64,000 nt of DNA from Lentinula raphanica (lineage: Eukaryota; Basidiomycota; Agaricomycetes; Agaricales; Omphalotaceae), in the NCBI GenBank assembly GCA_027919835.1, contig JANVFP010000018.1, forward strand, positions 682,001 to 746,000. The letters are read 5' to 3'. The notes under the pieces are model-generated. The model was not told where the DNA came from. It did not search any database and saw nothing but the letters and a program-made list of their open reading frames with translations. Below are positions 24,901 through 37,219 of this stretch, in pieces. How positions within the stretch are numbered: position 1 is the stretch's first letter; every line of letters begins with the position of its first letter. Both the position numbers and the translations under genes were made by a program.

Positions 24901-25691
24901 TAAACGTCTCGATACAGATAAACACAAAATGCGGCAAGGAGGACGGAGTTGAGATGTTTGATAGCAACTCTACTCCACTTCGGTCTAACGATAGCTGATA
25001 TCAAAGCGAGGAGCGAAGTGTAAAGCTGCACAACATGCGTCACACAACTTACCTTCAAAAGATAGAACAGACTACGCACGAAGGTAAGGCACATAGCAGC
25101 TTCCAACCACTCTTGTTTTGTAGAGATTGTACCATACTTGTTCTTTGGATGTTTCTTGCCCCATTTACCAAACGCGATGACAAAGTCTTCCAGTTGTCCA
25201 AGCAGCTGAGAGCTTTTCGGATCCACCTCTGCACGGTGTACTTCTTCAAGTTCCAGCATCAAAGTCGCGATAGATAATCCGAGGAGAGCCAATGAGCCGA
25301 TAAGCCTGGCTAGCATGAATGCGTAGATAACAGGGCCTCCAAGACTTCCGACATGTAGTTTGAGCTCTTGAATAAAGCTGGCAGGTGTGTGTACTTCTGG
25401 CACCACTTCCTCTGAGCTTGGGCCCAACGATCTGAAGAGTTTTCGAACAGGTTTGGAGTTTGCGATGAGGTGAACCAAGAGAAGTAGAATCGAAGAAGCA
25501 GCAATATATAAAGGGATGATGAGTGAGTCGGTAGACATACCACTATTCCTCCTCATTCAGTATACACGGAATCTACCGAACTATAGTACTCACGCGTCTG
25601 CACTTTTGCTGACTTCGACAAATTTGCCGGGGTCGAGAATGAGTTGTGAGCTCGTAATTTGACCGACAAGCTCAGACTTCTCTACGTTCAT
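18947..25691 (-). CDS. ABCC-type (MRP) ABC transporter, copy 1
   Basis: A full ABC exporter, probably of vacuole or plasma membrane, for conjugates or drugs. From the ATG at 25689-25691, an N-terminal TMD0-like set of helices (e.g. VVIPLVIPRPYVPVD) is followed by TMD1, with GWSSFVGLGVLIVSFPLPGM intact. NBD1 has Walker A GETGSGKTSLL, signature LTLSGGQKARITLARAIYS and Walker B AEIVLLDD. TMD2 contains the spliced FGTT|LRWLDTTPTSR and ARCTQDIRA. NBD2 has Walker A VGRTGSGK|SSLTLSLLR across an intron, signature NLSVGQRQILALARAL, LLILDE and the H-loop VAHRLQTIMDAD. More than twenty short introns occur. The stop at 18947-18949 follows a tail reading RLSND. I saw no disabling change. It is transcribed divergently from the RhoGAP relic. 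Confidence 0.92.
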
Positions 25692-26239
25692 GGTGCTCAG
25701 GGGAAAAGTACAAGTTCTCAATCCGGCTGCGCTGTGCAATAAATGACGCCCGTGATTAAAGAGTGACTCCAAATTGACTCAGTCATTGACTCAGTGATAT
25801 ACTCGTATACATAGAATTTGCCGCTGCTTTCAGCTGGTAGTAAACTGTAACCAGTTTAGTTCGGCTTTCAGCAGATCTCCATAATACTAATAGATACTGG
25901 ACGTACATTTGGGGCATCCTCTGGCATCCTGGGCTGCAAAAGTCTGTACACATGATTCTAGCTGTTGCTGGTTTGCCACAAACCGCGACGGTGCTGAAAG
26001 CCCGAGATGCTCATTTTCTTGAGAGCATGTGATCGCTTGCGATGCGTATATGTTCTTGAGCCACACTATCTCCACGTGTACGACGAGTAAAGAACGTCGA
26101 TGAAACGCCTGGTATTTGCTCTGATGCTCAGGAGAAGAGAAAGAAGAGAAAGAAGAGTGGCTTGCGATGAGTCGGTTGGGCGCTAATGGGCAGTGATGTA
26201 ACGTTAACCCTGATGTAACCCGCGCTTATTTCCGAAGCT
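25692..26239. other. Divergent promoter region, unit 1
   Basis: Counterpart of 33579-34046. It contains the ABC transporter upstream region, which may now serve that gene alone because the divergent RhoGAP copy is broken. No gene was seen. Confidence 0.45.
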
Positions 26240-26663
26240 GTGGCGGACATCCACCAGCATCCACCTCTCTGACGCTGCGCCATCCTTCTCTCCAATGTGC
26301 AGCTCCATTTCCTAGCAATTCTTATCTCAGCTTCCTCAATGAACGGTGAGCAAAAGTTTCAATCATTTCGTCCTGTTATCAACGTTACTTTAATTTTTAG
26401 GAGACGAATCTATCGACTCTTTCCTTGACGATCGGAGCGACATGAGTACAGCTCGAATTGCTTGGGCAGAAGTCAGGAAGAACATTGAATGAGGTGAGTG
26501 CTCGTCATCTTGCTCACCAATACCTCACTGACGCCAGACCGGCCATCTCCAGGAGCTCAGACCCGACAAGCTTTTCTGCATACATTCAAATTCATGCCTA
26601 CTCTGACATAGCTCAAGGTTCATCCTGTGTCAATTTCCATTGCTCTTCCACTCATATTCACAC
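26240..26663 (+). pseudogene. Relic of the F-BAR RhoGAP 5' end
   Basis: Colinear with 34047-34620 of the intact gene. The start ATG is GTG (26240-26242). The first donor GTGAGCAAAAG is kept, but the second small exon with its intron is deleted. The F-BAR exon IDSFLDDRSDMSTARIAWAE remains, and the Arg codon that ends ENVER in the intact gene is TGA here (26490-26492). Homology stops at CACACT near 26663, where sequence from the 3' flank of the RNA-binding gene begins. It cannot encode a working protein. Confidence 0.9.
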
Positions 26664-26869
26664 TGAATCAAAAAAGAAACCATCGCACTTGGCACTATCT
26701 GAGTCTCAACTTATCTCTCTCTTGTCTGATACATGCATTGCTCTCGAATAATCTCTATAAGGCTCTCCTTGTCCATACGATAAATACTGAATCATTAGAT
26801 CTACTATAGCTATGTGCACTGTTGATATGAATGCACATTTTTACCCGTCGATATCATTTGTTTCTGAGT

Positions 26870-29800
26870 TCAGCTTGCCTTCTCCGCCATCGAGTACAAG
26901 ATATCTCGGTCGTTGGATTGATCGACGAGAGACCGCAATCTACCGTCTTTGATTTTTAAAAGAGCCTTGGGACTGTCAAACTCGACCTATGAAGGCAATG
27001 CGCCAGTCAGCACATCATTTATCATGCAAGGATGGAATGGACTTACGATACGTCCAGCATCCAGAACCATCTACGGTGGGAACAGAGATGAGTGAAAAAT
27101 GTAACAAGAATCGGCCAAGACGTACTATTTTGTCAGCATCCATAATCGTCTGCAGACGATGTGCTACTGTGATCAGTGTGATATCGCCCCCTAGTTCGTT
27201 TCGAAGTGAATCTTGAATGATAGTATCCGTTCTATAGTCTGATTTTCCGGACAGATCAATAGAATATCGAATCACATATCGTACGGGCTTACCTATAGCA
27301 GACGTTGCTGAAAATCCAAACCGAATTAATTCAGGCAAGACAGAACCTCATACTCAAGATGGAACGAACCTTCGTCTAGAATTAGGAGCTTTGACCCACG
27401 AACAAGTGCTCTTGCTAGTGCTAGAATTTGTCGTTGCCCAACAGAAAGATTACCTCCGCCACTTGCAATGGAGCTATCCAGAGTGATTCGACCTTCATTC
27501 ATTTCAGTTTGAAGCGCGAAGAGACCCGCTGCCCGTAAAGAATCATTCAACGTCGCATCATCATATTGACCAAAGGGGTCGAGGTTTTGTCTGAGTGTGC
27601 CGCTGAGGAGTTCGGGCTGTCGGTGGATACACGTCGATGAGTGGTGGATACCTCGTCAAAATATGAAACAGCACTTACAACTTGAGGGATGATCGTGATA
27701 TTTGACCGTAGAGCGTCAAGATTGATTCTATCAGTTGCAACTCCATCATAAAGCACCGTGCCCTCAGTGAATATGCAGCGCAAAAGTGACAATGTCAAGG
27801 AGCTCTTCAGATGAAAGATGAGCGTTTGGTTCCCTAATGACCAGAATCAAGATACACACTTTACCGGATCCAGTACGACCAACTGATCGAACGGCATGAA
27901 CATCACGAATATCCCAGAGAAAAGTTGCCACTTACCGACACCAATGCGTTCTCCTGACTGTAGTTCGAACGATATATCGTGAAGCACCTTTGGACCATCC
28001 AGCGAGTAACGAGCAGAAAGTTTCTCTACTCGGAGATGTCCGGAAGCAGGCCAATACGCCGGAGGCTCGGCTTCCGATGTAGGCTTTGGTTCCTGCTCAA
28101 TGGTAGTGTAGTGCTGAATACGCTCGAGACTATGAAACAGATTGTTAACGAGGTGACAGACTTGAAAAAAACGTTCGGCCTACCTGTTCCCTGCGGCGGT
28201 GATATCGATGATGGTTAGACCATCTCAAGCACAACAAAGAAGGGTCGAAAACCGACCTTGAACTTCGAACTCGTTGAGTGTACGAACCCACCACAGAATC
28301 AAAGAGCTGAAGCCGACTGCGTGATGAAGTCTGATTAGAACTATGGTATATAACAAGACGCATTCACTCACCAGCCATATTGAGAGAGAAACCTGTGTTC
28401 GAGGCAGACTGGCCGCGATAGTACACCAGATATACAGCCAGGACACAACTCAGTAGAGCTCCAAGAGCATCCACTCGGATAGTTATCCAGCGATTCAAGT
28501 TGTAGTATGTTCGAGCAGCACGGCTGAATTTGTCAATACGTCGCAAAGACTCGGCTTTGAAAGCCTCTTGAACTCCATAAGCTCGAATAGAAGCTTCAAA
28601 TCCGACTCAATAACGAATACAATGACACAATTCAAGCACTCACTGAGTCCCGCGATGGCAGCACCAAAGCTAGTAAACAGGTGAGCTGTTTTGCAACATT
28701 TACGGAAAAGGCATGACGAACTGTCCAAGAACCGGAGCTCTTGCATTTGACATCTCCCGTTTAACGGACAATTGAGCCTTGATATACACTTGACCACACA
28801 ATCCGCCGAGAAGAGCTACGACGATGCCAGGAAGGAAAAATATAGGTGTAATCACAACAACCGCTGTATATTTCATGATCATCATTGCCGAAATCTCTGA
28901 AACTGCTTGCAGCCACATCGGTACTGGACCATCAACTAGGAAGGAGAAACGGTTGGTCAAAAATGTGCAGTAATCATGAATGTGCTCACCTGCACGAATA
29001 TCTTGAGTGCACCTTGCAATGACACGAGATGTAGGCGTAGTATCTAACCATCTGAACGGAACAGTCAGTATCCTACATGCGAGTCCAATGATCAATGGAT
29101 AGGTTCACCTCAAGGTCGTACCGAATATCGAAGCGATGAGTTCCTTGTGAACTGCACGGGACGCACGGACAGTCCCTATGATATAGATAATGGCGCCCGA
29201 CGTGTAGCTTACAACTGCACCGGCCAAGATGAGACCTGTCCGTATCAGATGAAATTATTCGAACGCCACGATTGCAAGAGGAAAGGAGACTGTACAGTAT
29301 ATACCGACGTAGCTAGTAGATGATTGATCAGTGTGTGCGATGGCAGAATAGTCCACGCGAGCGAACATACTGAAGGACGTTAACAGAGGCTGGATCGTGT
29401 GTTTCATATTGTGAGGCCCAGTATCCCAAAAACCAGTTGTATATTGCGTTCAAGATTTCGGTGACGAACATAGCGAACACGAAAGCCAAGAAGAAAGTCC
29501 AAGAGTATCGTCCACCCATGCTTGTTAGATACATCTTGACTGCGTCATACTCTTTGTCAGATGTAGCATTGATTAAAGGTGGAAGTACTCAAACCTGCAG
29601 ACCAACTGACATGCCCCTCTTGAATTTCTTCTGCCACGATCAACTTTCCGTCCGCCTTTTGCTCTTTCACTGGCGGTTGATCTGGCACTACTCCGCTATC
29701 GGATTTATCAATGACTTGCTGTTCTCTCCTTGCTTCTTCCGCCAGGGCAGAATCACGTCTCAGAGCTTCTGAAACTGTACCCTGAGATTCGATACGACCA

Positions 29801-32800
29801 TCCTTGATTGCTACTACAAAGCCGGCAATCGGGCGGGTGATGGCAATGTTATGCGTCTAAGAATTTGAGAGAGTCAATTCAGCGAGACGATAGATTTAGA
29901 TATGCGTTTACCACTAAGATTATCGTCCGACCCTCCATCAAATCGCCTGTGAAGCACTTTTCAACGATCCATTTGGCAGTATGCACACTAGAACGAAATT
30001 CAATCAAAGCCCGGCAACTTGGCAACAGGAAAGACTCACTCGAGAGCAGCCAGAACGTCATCCAACAAGACGATCTCTGCCTTGGAGTAGATGGCTCTTG
30101 CAAGCGTGATACGGGCCTTTTGACCTCCGCTCAAAGTCAGACCCTTTTCGCCAACTTCTGTTGCGTCGCCGGCTTCGAACAAGCTGATATCACGTTCTAG
30201 ACTGCACTGATACAGAACTTTCTTATATCGTTCTTCATCGAAAGGTGAGCCAAAGACAATATTTTCCTGAAGGGCCTTTTAGTCTTGATCAGGATCCTAA
30301 ATTACCACTTACCCGGATGGTTTCATTCTGTACCCAAGATTCTTGAGCGGCGTACGCTATGCCTCCATCTCGAGGGAGATTGTACCATGAATTTGGGACA
30401 AAAGGAATGAAATGCATCTCCGCTGTTGGAATGATCGTAGTGAGGTAAAGTTTTCTAACGCAGACAAAGAGGCCGTACAGAGCAGTGCCATCAACAACGA
30501 GGTCTTCCCCGACCCAGTTTCTCCGATGACCAGATTCACGCAGTTCCGTCTGAAAAGGACTTCACCTTCAATTTTGAGCATGAACCTGCGTTTGGTAGGT
30601 GTAAGTGATCCATCTTCAGCAGACCAAGCAAAAGTCGCATTGCGGAACCCAATTGCTTGGGAGTCGGGAACGATGTCAGCCGGGACGAAGTATTCCTGAT
30701 TCTCCACCGCCTTTTGGGAGAATGTATCGAGCAGCTCCGTCTAGAAAATTGAACGAGGTGAGCGTAAAAAGATTTCATGGGACCGAATTTGAATTACGTA
30801 CATTCTTCAAGAAGTCGGAAACGCGGTCAAGTGATACTTTGGCAGTCATCGTATCATTGAGGGATCGGAAAATGATGCGCATTTGCTCGCGAAGCATGTC
30901 GAAGACGGACATGGAACTGAAGATTATCGACGCACGTATAGTTTGCTTCATGATGACGCTCTGTCAGAATGAAAACAATGTGAATGTATGAACTTGATCG
31001 ACAGTCCAGCAACACTGACACTAAAGGATGGATGCCTCAACATTAATCAATCATGTCAATTAGAAAAAAAGTGAGATGGCTCACTATGTTACAAAGGTCG
31101 CTATCATAGTGACCATTGGAATCTACCACGAACTGAGATACAGCAGAAACTAGCTGATCGGCGATTAATACTCACAATATATCTTCAGCCAGCCAGATTA
31201 AATCAGTATGCTCATGTTCGTGCTTGTCAGAATAAAATACTGACGTTATGATTCCATTGAACAGCTCCAGCATTTGTCGTCGTCTGATCCAAATTAGCTC
31301 TTCGTCTCTTTTCTCTGCAATCCTGGTCTCCATTTTGCTCTCCCAGCCAAAAAGTTTGATCATCCGGAGTACATTCATAGCTGCAACATAAACAGAGCAT
31401 ATCAAAAAAGCACTCAAAACGAGGTACGATTTTTAAAGGTACGTACATTCAGTAACCGACTGAACCCTTGCATCAGTCTTCTTCAGCCTTCTCTCTTGAG
31501 CATGTTGAACAAACTTGGCTATCATGCCAGGTAACGGAATGAGATGATCATGACGCCCAGTCCTACGAAACAGCTCCATCCTAACACTGCGTATAGGAAA
31601 ATTGTGCACAAAACAATTTGCACAGGAATATAGATGAAAACAAATAGAAAGTCTCTTCCGTCAACGATATTGTCCAAGTCAGTCGTTACGAGATTGTTGA
31701 TTTTCCCAACCAGATTATTTGTGTCGGAGGTGGGCGTATCATCATCCTGTGTTTTTTTGGTTTTCTTCTGATCCTTGCCATTTGCAGAAGAGACGGAAGC
31801 TGAGCTGGAGTGTACCGTTGCGGTTTCACCCTCTTCTGTGGGACTAACAGAATGTAGCGTATCAGATCCATCCACTGTTCCTTCGTGAATCGATGAAGTC
31901 TCTGGTGTGAGTGTTTCCGGCGAAGATGAAGTCTTTGAATCTCCGGGAGAATCAGCAGTCTCGGCCTTGACACGTATACGCAAGGAATGTTCAAAGACGA
32001 GTTGTGTAATTATTGCTTGAGTTCGGACCAGTGTCCGAGTCTTCGCACAAGCGTGAGGGTCCAAGCCACAACCCGGAAACGAAGAACTCACTGTTATAAA
32101 AACATACCACTGTATGGCAAGGGTCCCACCGACAGGTCCGATGAACAACCAGAGAATCCAAAACCAAGGACGAATGACGGCCTTTTCGCCTCCAGGTTCG
32201 AGGTACCGCAGAAGCTGGTTGAGCCCGATAGGCGCAGCAAAATTGGCAAATACGTGGAGCAGTATCATGATCGCAAGCTGCACGTAGGCATTGCGGAATA
32301 TCTTTATTAGACCGAAGAACAGATGTCTTCTCGGTGCGCCAGAAAATTCATCCAGATACTGCGATGAATGAATGTATCAACTTTCTGTGAATGACAGATG
32401 CGTTGATGCACTGACCTTGAAGCTCATTGCTTTTAGATACTCCGCCGAGTCACGGTCGTTGAGCGATGGCAGCTGGGAAAAGTCCAAATGACTGACACGG
32501 TAAGCGGCGAAAACCAGCCGATCCACGAAAGCATAAGTGAAGAGCGATAAGATTGACGCGGTTTGTTCTGGGTTTGGTTTCGGGGAGGGATTCTATTTGT
32601 GTGTCAGTACCTTTTGAGTAGGCATATAGAGATGAACTGATACGAACTTTGGGATCAACTGGGACATAAGGCCGAGGAATAACCAAGGGAATCACTATAC
32701 TGATGATAGCAAGATCAACAATTTTGGCCCATAAAATTCCACCTTCAGACAGGTCTTTGGGCTTGAGGGTGAATGTTATCAGGGGATAAACGTCGCGATA

Positions 32801-33578
32801 CAGATAAACACAAAACGCGGCAAGGAGGACGGTGTTCATATGCCTGATAGCGACTTTGCTCCACCTCGGTTTGGCAGTGGCTGATATCAGAGCGAGGAGC
32901 GAAGTGTAAAGCTGCATGGCAGAACGCGTCATACAAACCTTCAGAAAACAGAACAAACTACGCACGAAGGTAAGGCACATAGCAGCTTCCAACCACTCTC
33001 GCTTCGTAAAGTGGGTATCAGACTTTTTCTTTGGATGTTTCTTGCCCCATTTCCCGAACGTGTCGACAACGTCTCCTTCTTGTCCCAGTAGTTGAGAGCT
33101 TTGATCTACCTCTTCACGGTGTACCTCTTCCAGTACCAAGGTCGTGATAGATAATCCGAGGAGAGCTAGCGAGCCGATAAGCCTAGCTAGTATAAATGCG
33201 TAGATAGCAGGGCCCCCAAGACTTCCAACATGTAGTTTGAGCTCTTGAATAAGGCTATCAGGTTGTAGTTCTGGCACCACTGCTTCCTCCGAACTGGTGC
33301 CCGACCGTCTAAATAGTTTCCGGGCAGGTTTGGAGTTTGCGAGTAGATGGACCAAGAAAATGAGAATTGAGAAAGCGGCAATATATAGAGGGATGATGAG
33401 TGAATTGGTGAATATACCGCTGTTTCTGCTCGTTCAGTATACTCGATAACTACCGGCATTGAAATTATAGTTGAACTCACACGTTTGCACTCTTGCTAAC
33501 TTGAATGAAATTCCCGGGGTCGAGAATGACTTGTGAGCCCGTGCTTTGACCGACAAGCTCAGCCTTCTCTACGTTCAT
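26870..33578 (-). CDS. ABCC-type ABC transporter, copy 2, with a one-base deletion
   Basis: Paralogue of copy 1 with the same exon plan. Start ATG at 33576-33578, MNVEKAELVGQ; stop at 26870-26872, giving a tail MAEKAS. NBD1 GETGSGKTSLL, signature LSGGQKA and NBD2 NLSVGQRQ are kept. In TMD1, copy 1 reads IVSFPLPGM from CCAGGCAATGGGAACGAG, while here the matching CCAGGTAACGGAATGAG (near 31528-31544) is one base shorter. The frame becomes SFRYLA and stops at once. Unless this is a sequence error, only a truncated product ending in TMD1 is made. The inter-module acidic linker also differs (KKTKKTQDDDTP against NTNQPQDDVTP). Read-level confirmation decides between gene and pseudogene. Confidence 0.85.
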
Positions 33579-34046
33579 GGTGCTCAGGGGAGAAGTACAA
33601 GTTCACGATTCGCGGCTGCGCAAAAAATAAAATGACGCCCGTGATCAAAGATTGAATATTGATGCATGATGGACCATAGATTTCCATGACTGATAACGCT
33701 CGTACATTTTGGGCATCCTGGGCTGCGAAAGCAAAGTTTATAACTGTACAGATGACTTCAAGAATGACTGTGTTTGCTGCTAGTCTGCCACGAACCACGA
33801 CGGTGAAGATTCTTGTTCTCCTGAAAGCGTATAATCACGATGCTATGCCATGTTGAGCCACACTAGCTCGACGTACGACGAGTCGAGAGCGTAGATGGAA
33901 CGATTGGTATCTGCTCTAGTACTGCAGCAGCAAATTTGAAGAATGAAGAAAGAGAATAGAGAGAAGTGAGGCTAGCTTGTGATATCGGTTAGGCGCTTAT
34001 GGGGTTCGTTCACTGATGTAACCTGCGCTTATTTCCAACGCTCTTC
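33579..34046. other. Divergent promoter between ABC copy 2 and the RhoGAP gene
   Basis: Bidirectional spacer of about 470 bp whose homologue is 25692-26239. Purine-rich GAAGAATGAAGAAAGAGAAT lies near 33937. No ORF or RNA gene was found. Confidence 0.45.
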
Positions 34047-36767
34047 ATGGCGGACAACCACCTACCTCCTTCAAGGAGCTCGACCTCTGAAGCTCCTCCG
34101 ACGAATGGCCCTATCCCTCTCTTTGATGTACAGCTCCGTTTCCTAAGCGACTCTTATCTCAGCTTCTTCAATGAACGGTGAGCAAAAGTCCCAATTGTTC
34201 CTACCCCGTTATCAAGTTCACTCATTCTACTTTTATCATCAGAAAACGAATAGAAGAAACCTAGTGAGAACCATGCAGCACAACCCAATAGATCGTACTC
34301 TGTACTGAAACCAGAGATTAGTGTGGACTCGCTGCTCAAACTGTATAGAAAGATCAAGTCCATCGACTCTTTTCTTGACGATCGGAGCGACATGAGTACA
34401 GCTCGAATTGCGTGGGCAGAAGTCAGGGAGAATGTTGAACGAGGTGAGTGCTCGTCATCTTGCTCACTGTACCTCACTGATGCCAGACCTGCCATCTCCA
34501 GAAGCTCAAGCCCGACAAGCTTTTCTGCATACACTGATTTCCGATATCATAAATCCTCTGACCTCGCTCAAGGTTCATCCTCTGCCAATTTCCTTTGCTC
34601 TTCCACTCATATTCCACACTACTTTCTGAAGGATACCCAAGAACGAACACGAAAGAGGATCAAAGAAGATCTGAAGGAATCAACATCCGCATATAACGAA
34701 TATGCCGAGGTCACTTTACCCAAACTAAAAACACGATATACAAAGAAATTCGCGGAAGTGGAGGTCAATATTCCGATCTGAGTCGCCTGTTGAAAATCTA
34801 ACTTGATTTTATCATCTCGATAGGAATCCAAACGCATAGCTGCAAACCCTCCGACTTCACCTACGTTGCCTACCCCAGATTACCAAGCGCTCAAATCACC
34901 AGGACCAACACGTCCGACTGTTACGGCGCCCCAACCTTTACGAGCTCTTGACCGTCGACCGTCAGGCAGCGCTCCTGGTGCTCGAAATCGATCTCCTTCC
35001 TCAAACACGGCATTTTCAGACCTCGCGCAGCAAGGTAAAAAGCAATTGAACTCTCTCATGGGTTTCTTGGATAAGAGTGGATCTGTTAAAGAGAGTCTCG
35101 GAGGGAGAGAGAATAACAATGCTTTGCGGACTGTCCGGGCGAAGAGGGAACTGGAAGAAGCTGACAAGGAGTATCGCAAAGCTGTCTACTGGTTAGAGAC
35201 ATTACGGTTGAGACGGACAAAGATATTGGAAAGTGGTTACAACGTGAGTCTTAGGCCGGTCTTCTGAGTGTTTTTCACTTAATCATGCATGTTTCGATAG
35301 AGTCTATCCATGTTTGTTGAAGAATGTTCGACAGCAGTGAAAATTGCACTGGAGAGATATACAGACAATATGACAGCGACCACGACTACGCAAACACAAC
35401 TCTCGGCCCATGCAAGCGGTCTTGTGAACAAAATATCACCAGAGAAGGACAGGAATAGATTCGCATCATATATTCCTCGTTCGTTAGCCTCTGCCATACC
35501 CGATCCCATACTCTATCAACACGGTCAAGTGGGTGAATGCCATGACTTGGTCTTTGGGTTTAGCTTGCTTGACTACGCTACGACGAAGAATCTGCCCGAA
35601 GAAGAGATACCCAAAATCATCCGAGTATGTATCGCGGAAATTGATAAGCGAGGACTGGACTCGGAAGGGATATATCGCGTCTCTGGAAGGCATGCGATTG
35701 TGCAGATGTTGCAGCACGAATATGAGAAAGATGAGGCAAATTTCCAGTTCAGCTCAAAGGACGATATATATGCGGTAGCTTCCTTAATGAAGGTGAGCAT
35801 AGCCAGTATGTTACCTGATATCAATACTCATTTCAAGACGGTGTAGCTTTATCTTCGAGAGCTGCCTGAACCAGTTTTCAGATTCTCTTTGCAGGACCGT
35901 ATACAGCATACTCAGGACATCGGTGAGGCTCTTCCTCATAGTTCAGAATGAATTAACTCATTCGTTGATAGCGGATCACCACTCCAATAATTTCGCCCTC
36001 CTTCGCTCCAAGATGAGACGTCTACCTGCAGTCCACTATGCTACACTCAAAGCGCTTGTTGAACATCTGGCCCGCGTAGCTGCCAACTCTGACAAGAACA
36101 AGATGGACTCAAAGAATCTTGCAATCGTCTTTGGTAGCGTGATCTTCGGCGAAGACGAGATCCCTAAAACCGGAGATTTGTTGAGCGTTCAACAGTGGAA
36201 CGACTCGCTCATGGAAGACCTCATCAACAATGCGCATACTCTCTTCTCGGAAGATTCCGTGCAAAATAACAACACTCATCCCTTACCTGCACCTCCTCCG
36301 GGCGAACCTGCTCCTGTGTACTCGTACGGGTCTAAGACAACGAAAATCGTCAGCATCCCTCCACCTCTGCGTAACACCGGTTTATCACCAAACTCGGAGG
36401 ATTTTACTCCCAAACTTCCTCCACGACCGAATCATAGCATACATCCCTCTGCAAGGGGCCCTCGTCTCCGACGAAGGAGCGAATGGTTGTGGACCAACCT
36501 CCGTTGCCTTCACGAGCTGGTCCTGCCCAATCTCCACGCTCACAAGCTGGTGATTCAACTCCTCCGCCTAGTCCACCACAGTCAGCGACTTCGTCTGTAT
36601 TTGAAACGGATGAGTCGAATTCGGTGAATGGCGGGGAGAGTCTTACTCGGACTTCGTCTATAGCAGACCAACGGTCGCCCGTTCTACCAGCTATAGGCGA
36701 GTCTGAGTCGGGGGAGATGGTGAAGGCGGTTGTTCCCCCTGAGGGACAGTCTCCATCACAGTCATAG
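34047..36767 (+). CDS. F-BAR and RhoGAP domain protein (Rgd1-type), one-base slip near C terminus
   Basis: Inactivates Rho-family GTPases at curved membrane. Exon 1 MADNHLPPSR...DSYLSFFNER is followed by an intron, then KRIEETY|VDSLLKLYRKIKSIDSF (intron 34262-34319) and DRSDMSTARIAWAEVRENVERE, the F-BAR helices. These continue with QERTRKRIKEDLKESTSAYN and LPKLKTRYTKKFAEVE. After a Ser/Pro linker comes LEEADKEYRKAVYWLETLR. The RhoGAP domain reads VFGFSLLDYATTKNLPEEEI, with the arginine finger in GIYRVSGR, then YLRELPEPVF and LAIVFGSVIF. The last part is proline-rich. At GGGG (36455-36458) the frame must shift by one base to pass from HSIHPSARG to SPTKERMVVDQPPLPSRAG and the stop at 36765-36767. 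Its truncated copy is at 26240. Confidence 0.92.
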
Positions 36768-37219
36768 CTCTGAACACATTTTTGTGTTTTTGTATCTTTG
36801 TCTTTCTTTTTGGACAGTTTATCTCATTCACGATCATGCCTACTCCATTCCATTTCTGTTCTACGATAGTGCATAACTAACAGTGAGTTTTCTATTTTGT
36901 ATCCTAGTCCTTCTCCCGATATCCGATTTTCCACCATGGATACCCTTATGACGTTCTACTTTTGATTTTTTGTTGGACATTTGAAGGGGCCTAGTCAGTC
37001 TTCAAACATATTGTTACTTCGAGAATTTGCATATGACCTTGTATCCATTTTGTAGTGCAACCTGAACGTAAAGACAGGAGATCAATTCTATTACATGATT
37101 TAATGTACATGTACAGTACAGTAACTGAGATACTGAGCAAAACGAAGATTAGTAGCGAAGCATATCGATTACAGATTCAGGATTACAGACGACGGGAGAT
37201 GATGCGTACATAACAATAT
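36768..37219. other. Convergent 3' flanks
   Basis: Untranslated ends of the RhoGAP gene (+) and the first PIF1 helicase (-). T-rich stretches follow the RhoGAP stop. No other feature was seen. Confidence 0.4.

Larger units (their letters stand above)
18763..26663. repeat. Tandem segmental duplication, unit 1
   Basis: This unit runs from just after the RNA-binding gene's stop codon through an ABCC transporter to a truncated RhoGAP 5' end. The same order, with colinear introns, recurs in unit 2. Near the left end it contains CACTTGGCACTATCT and AGCTATGTGCACTGTTTATA, both matched just right of the junction at 26664. Confidence 0.9.
26666..34620. repeat. Tandem segmental duplication, unit 2
   Basis: Second copy, about 7.95 kb, directly abutting unit 1. 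Its right part continues into the full RhoGAP gene, so the breakpoint of the copied unit lay inside that gene's F-BAR coding region. Exons are well conserved between units; introns and flanks have drifted, so the event is not very recent. Confidence 0.9.

Noticed and set aside
29092..29098. Extra G in transporter copy 2 against copy 1 (ATGGATAGG against ATGATAGG)
   Set aside because: The change lies in the intron that splits FGTTL and RWLDTTP, so it does not alter the frame.
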